From assembly GCF_905163445.1 (NCBI RefSeq), contig NC_053196.1, positions 16,579,501 through 16,643,500 of the forward strand: a stretch of DNA of 64,000 nt, given 5' to 3'. Every line of letters starts with the position of its first letter. Position 1 is the stretch's first letter. Below are positions 60,721 through 64,000 of this stretch, one piece after another. Source of the DNA: Pararge aegeria. Lineage: Eukaryota; Arthropoda; Insecta; Lepidoptera; Nymphalidae. The position numbers and the translations under genes were made by a program. Under the pieces are notes generated by a model, which was not told where the DNA came from, ran no database searches, and saw only the letters and a program-made list of their open reading frames with translations.

Positions 60721-61171
60721 CCTACTAATATTATAAATGTGAATGTAAGTTTGTTTGTTACGCTTTCACGCAAAAACTACTTAACCGATCCTCATAAAAC
60801 TTTGTACACATATTCTTGGAAGTTTAAGAAGTAATATAGAATACTTTTTATCCCGACATTGAGCTCGGTTCCTTTGGGAGAGGAGATGAAACTGTTTGTC
60901 GATTTTACACCATAACTCCGACAAATTATAACCGATTTAAATAATTATTTTTGTACTATGGAGCTTATATGACGTATTTAATTTTGCCTAAACTTTGTTT
61001 AGATCTGATTAATGTGTTTCCTCCTGTGAACTTCGCAGCGGACAGCAGCAAACTCCTCATTTAAGGTATAGCGATACTGAATATTTTAATTTTTTTTAGA
61101 ACTACAACTAAATTGAATGCCACATCTAAAAACAAAATCAAACGCAGACGAAGTCGCGGGTAACAGCTAGT
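60721..61171 (+). repeat. Repeat F, complete, longest copy
   Basis: CCTACTAATATTATAAATGT opens the element and ACGCAGACGAAGTCGCGGGT plus AACAGCTAGTA closes it. Between lie AACCGATCCTCATAAAACTT and TTTATCCCGACATTGAGC. It shows both ends of the family; no protein frame is present. Confidence 0.82.
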
Positions 61172-62401
61172 ACCATATAAAGAAAATGTAGTTAAATTTA
61201 ATTCACATTGTCAAATTAGTGGCATATAATTACACTTGTAAATCGTTGATGTTGTTGAAATTGTCATGAAATAATGTCATGAAACCATTACTGTGCCACT
61301 TATTTCCTTATGGAAATCTTATTTTAAGTATCAACTACTAGTTAATTCCCGTAACTTGGTTCGCGTATATTTTGGGTTCCTAAAAATTCTGCAGGCGAAA
61401 AGTGTCCGATGGTTCTGTGGATGGAAACTATTTCTTTGAAAAAAAAACTTCACCAGCCTACGCAATGGAATAAATACAATATTTTTTTGTTCTGGTGGAT
61501 AATTTATACGAGCTGCTTTTTAGCTGCTCAGGGGTGGAAGGCTCTTTTTATTTTTTCCCACTTTTATATTAGAGTATCAGCAGAGAGTAGTTCAGTTTAA
61601 GTTTTATATAATACATCAAAAACGCATGTTGAGTCAGCCTTTAAGTGTGTATACAATGTTAGTCCTTATTCCTTCTTATTAATAAATATAAAATAAAATA
61701 AAATAAAATATTTTTTTTAGCAGCAAGCAAGCTTTTTTTTAGGTTTCATTATTCTAAATTACATCTAATTCCCTTAAAGTGTTAGTTCTTGGTTATTTAG
61801 CTTTGTACAAGTTAAGTCTAGTAGTTTTGAAGGCTATTGAGACAAGCAAGTAAACAAAAAACTTTTACCTCTTTATAGATATCGATCAGATTGTATATAT
61901 TAACATGCTGATATTGCCTCTTTTTATTGGTAACCTCTGGATCCCACTAAGCGATCCCTTCTATACGTAACAAAGAAGAAACAAACACCCCAATAATACT
62001 ATTAAGATGAATGATGTAAAAGTAAAAGGATATGGATAACTAAAACAATTTATTACATTTTTAGCTTAGACAATTTAGTTAAGTATTCGTTAGCCCGGCT
62101 CCTTAGCGCCCGCTTCACTGCAAGTTAGTTGAACAACATTTTAAGGCTTTCATTATGCGAAAAACTTTGTTCTCAAACATTATATCAGTGGAAACTTCCG
62201 TGTATATACTCAGACATTAAATTTATAGCGCAACTTTGTCTGGAAGTCTAGCCTTTTGGACTTACTGATATTTGATATTGAATAACTTGTTGGCTTGTTG
62301 GATACCGGTAATAGATAGAGTGCTGTGGCGATGAGGCACTCTGAGAGGCAGTCAATGATTTCGTTTAAGGGTTTTGTAAAATAAAAATAGGGATACATGT
62401 T
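61172..62401. other. Unassigned stretch
   Basis: An (AAAAT)n run of four to five units lies at 61686-61710. A 63-codon frame at 61409 has a hydrophobic middle but no other support. Confidence 0.4.
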
Positions 62402-62590
62402 CTACGCGTTATCGGTCCGCGTTAATTACTACTTTAACAAATCTCGCGTTAGTTTTTTTGGAATAAAAAGAAGCCTATGATACGCTCTGTCCTTACAACT
62501 AACCGTATGCAAAAAAGAAGTTGATTGGTTTCATAATTAGGGTAAGGAAGCGCAAACAAACAAATAAACAAACTTTCACATTAATATTAT
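62402..62590 (-). repeat. Repeat F copy, diverged
   Basis: GTCCGCGTTAATTACTACTT, TTTTTTTGGAATAAAAAGAA, CGCTCTGTCCTTACAACTAA and AACAAACAAATAAACAAACT, CTTTCACATTAATATTATTA reversed. Confidence 0.6.
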
Positions 62591-62737
62591 TAATTTTGAG
62601 TTACTGGGGCAATATTACCAATACGAAATGAATTTTATTTAACATATAACTACTTCAAGTTTGGTTATGTAAGGCTTGGTTGAATAAGACATAATTTAAT
62701 GTTAGTCTGTAAAAACAAAAATATAAAATAATATATA

Positions 62738-62835
62738 TCTCACTACAGGGCGCGGGTCCCCTCACAGAGTGAGAAGGGCAAATTTCACACGCCTTTGAGG
62801 AAGGAGGTTATAGAGAATTCTCCGGCATGCAGTTC
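62738..62835 (-). mobile_element. SINE-2 3' fragment
   Basis: CACTACAGGGCGCGGGTCCC, GAGTGAGAAGGG, CACACGCCTTTGAGGAAGG and TTCTCCGGCATGCAG reversed; the CCACGCTGGCC block is deleted. Confidence 0.72.
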
Positions 62836-64000
62836 TATTTACCACTAGTAGATTCAGCAGACGTCGTCATGCCCGATAAAGCAGATTCACCTACCGGGCC
62901 CAGTTGTGTTTTCAAACCATCCAAGAATACATTGAAAAATAAACACAAAATTACATCAAAAGCCGTCCACATGTTTAGGAGTAGTTAGGAAACAAACACA
63001 CGTACCAAAGGATTATAATATATATTCTCACCGTATAAACCTACCCAAGATATCAACAAATATTTCAAAATCTAAATCGGTCCAGCCGTTCTCGAGTTTT
63101 AGGGAGACGAACGTAACGAACAGCAATTCATTTTTATATATATAGATGTGTCCTTCAACGTTAAAGAAAGGGATTACTTGGCTGCTTAAATTATAAACGC
63201 ACATTACTCAGAAAATAAACCTAATATGAATTATTGTCCTGGTCAGATAACATATTTATTTTTATTACCTAGATTTTTATACATTAACCTAGAAGATTAG
63301 ATTTTTATTTTGATTTGTAAAAAATTAGGTGTAAAATTTATTACGTAAAAAGTTGTATACAAAGATTATGTTATATAATGCAATAGCGTTATCATTTTAA
63401 ACTTTTTCCAAACTAACGTTACGGTTATCGGCGTTAAAAAAAACGTTCACTTGCTCTCAGCCTATGGGGCCTTGCGGTATATTTGTTATCTGCTCATATT
63501 AGTTTACTACATTGAAAGTTTGTTGTTTGTTTTATATAATTTTCTTAAGTAACTCGTATCTTAAAGAACTCGTATAAAATTGTACACCACCTGCGGGAGA
63601 TGATACTAAATGTACTTTAATTATTTGTTTATTGGAAATTACAAAAGTTTTTTTTTTAAATATTTCTGTGTAGTCTATAATGAAACTAGGGATGCATCAT
63701 GAAATTAGGGATTTAAACATGCAATTCTACAATAATTTAATAATGTGAATCAGAATATGTTAATATTTATTTTTAAATTTCTTAACAGTTTCTTTATATG
63801 ATCTTATAAATTCCGTTAATTATGGTTTTTATATAAAAGCTTTTATTTAATCACTGTTAATGGTATAAACAAAGCAGCTCAAGTAATAGTATAATATATT
63901 TCTATATATACATATTATGTATATACAAGTACATTCATTTAACTGCTTCCAGCGTCCATCTTTAGGTCGCTAGCGCTCGTGAATGCCCTTTATAAAAATA
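62836..64000. other. Unassigned AT-rich end of window
   Basis: A repeat F-like scrap is at 63066-63147 (AATCGGTCCAGCCGTTCTCG, TTTTTATATATATAGAT). No exon, RNA gene or other known repeat was recognised to the window edge. Confidence 0.4.

Overview
The window looks like AT-rich nuclear DNA of a moth or butterfly (Lepidoptera). I infer this from the dense mix of tRNA-derived SINEs, CR1/Jockey-type LINE tails, hAT-type foldback elements and short tails built on TTTGAC or TTTTGAA units, which I recognise as typical of lepidopteran genomes; the species cannot be told. There is no bacterial-style gene organisation, no CRISPR array and no ribosomal RNA gene.

Only one host coding segment is convincing: a GC-rich exon on the + strand (about 7737-8219) with a branch-point-like motif and 3' splice site before it, an ATG in strong context at 7809, 137 open codons and a consensus 5' splice site after it. 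The last residues (SGWLKFRDNKR) resemble the first strand of a PH domain, closest in my memory to Dok-7-type adaptors, and the codon phase at the junction is 0. No further exon was recognised, so most of 8220-64000 may be one very long intron. Consistent with that, 44201-44216 carries a pyrimidine tract, CAG and GTAAGTG in direct succession, the layout of a recursive (ratchet) splice site.

Everything else recognisable is mobile-element debris. Names used here: LINE-A (CR1/Jockey-like; one copy with an 840-codon ORF2 broken by a single stop at 8858-11588, another 5'-truncated copy at 33178-34065, and several 3' tails); LINE-B (CR1-like 3' ends with a conserved hairpin); LINE-C/D (RTE-like C-terminal reverse-transcriptase debris); SINE-1 (A box TGGCGCAGTGGG, B box GGTTCGATTCCC, far end TATTGTCGTAGTATATTT); SINE-2 (A box TAGCCCAGTGGT, B box AGTTCGAATCCC); SINE-3 (A box CTGGCGCAGTGG, body CGTGGCTAGTTACCACC); SINE-4 (A box TAGCTTAATTGG, B box AGGTTCAAA); SRE-5 (a retroposon of about 340 bp ending in TTTGAC units whose 3' part is homologous to the LINE-A 3' UTR); DR-6, F, H, I, J and K (dispersed repeats of unsure class). 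Strand + or - for a repeat is the sense of its own 5'-to-3' order as just defined; for DR-6, H, I, J and K the strand is only relative.

Region by region: 1-7700 is repeat debris; 7737-8219 is the exon; 8276-14225 holds repeat I, the long LINE-A copy, LINE-C/D remnants and half a MITE; 14226-33000 is mostly unassigned AT-rich DNA with scattered SINEs, an intact hAT-type MITE with its target duplication (17159-17399) and a foldback element (20894-21066); 33000-42640 is the densest repeat zone and includes a near-perfect 292-bp tandem duplication (39286-39881); 44000-64000 is intron-like DNA with the ratchet site, a triplicated GTGACG module (53953-54680) and a three-level nest of insertions (57943-58685).
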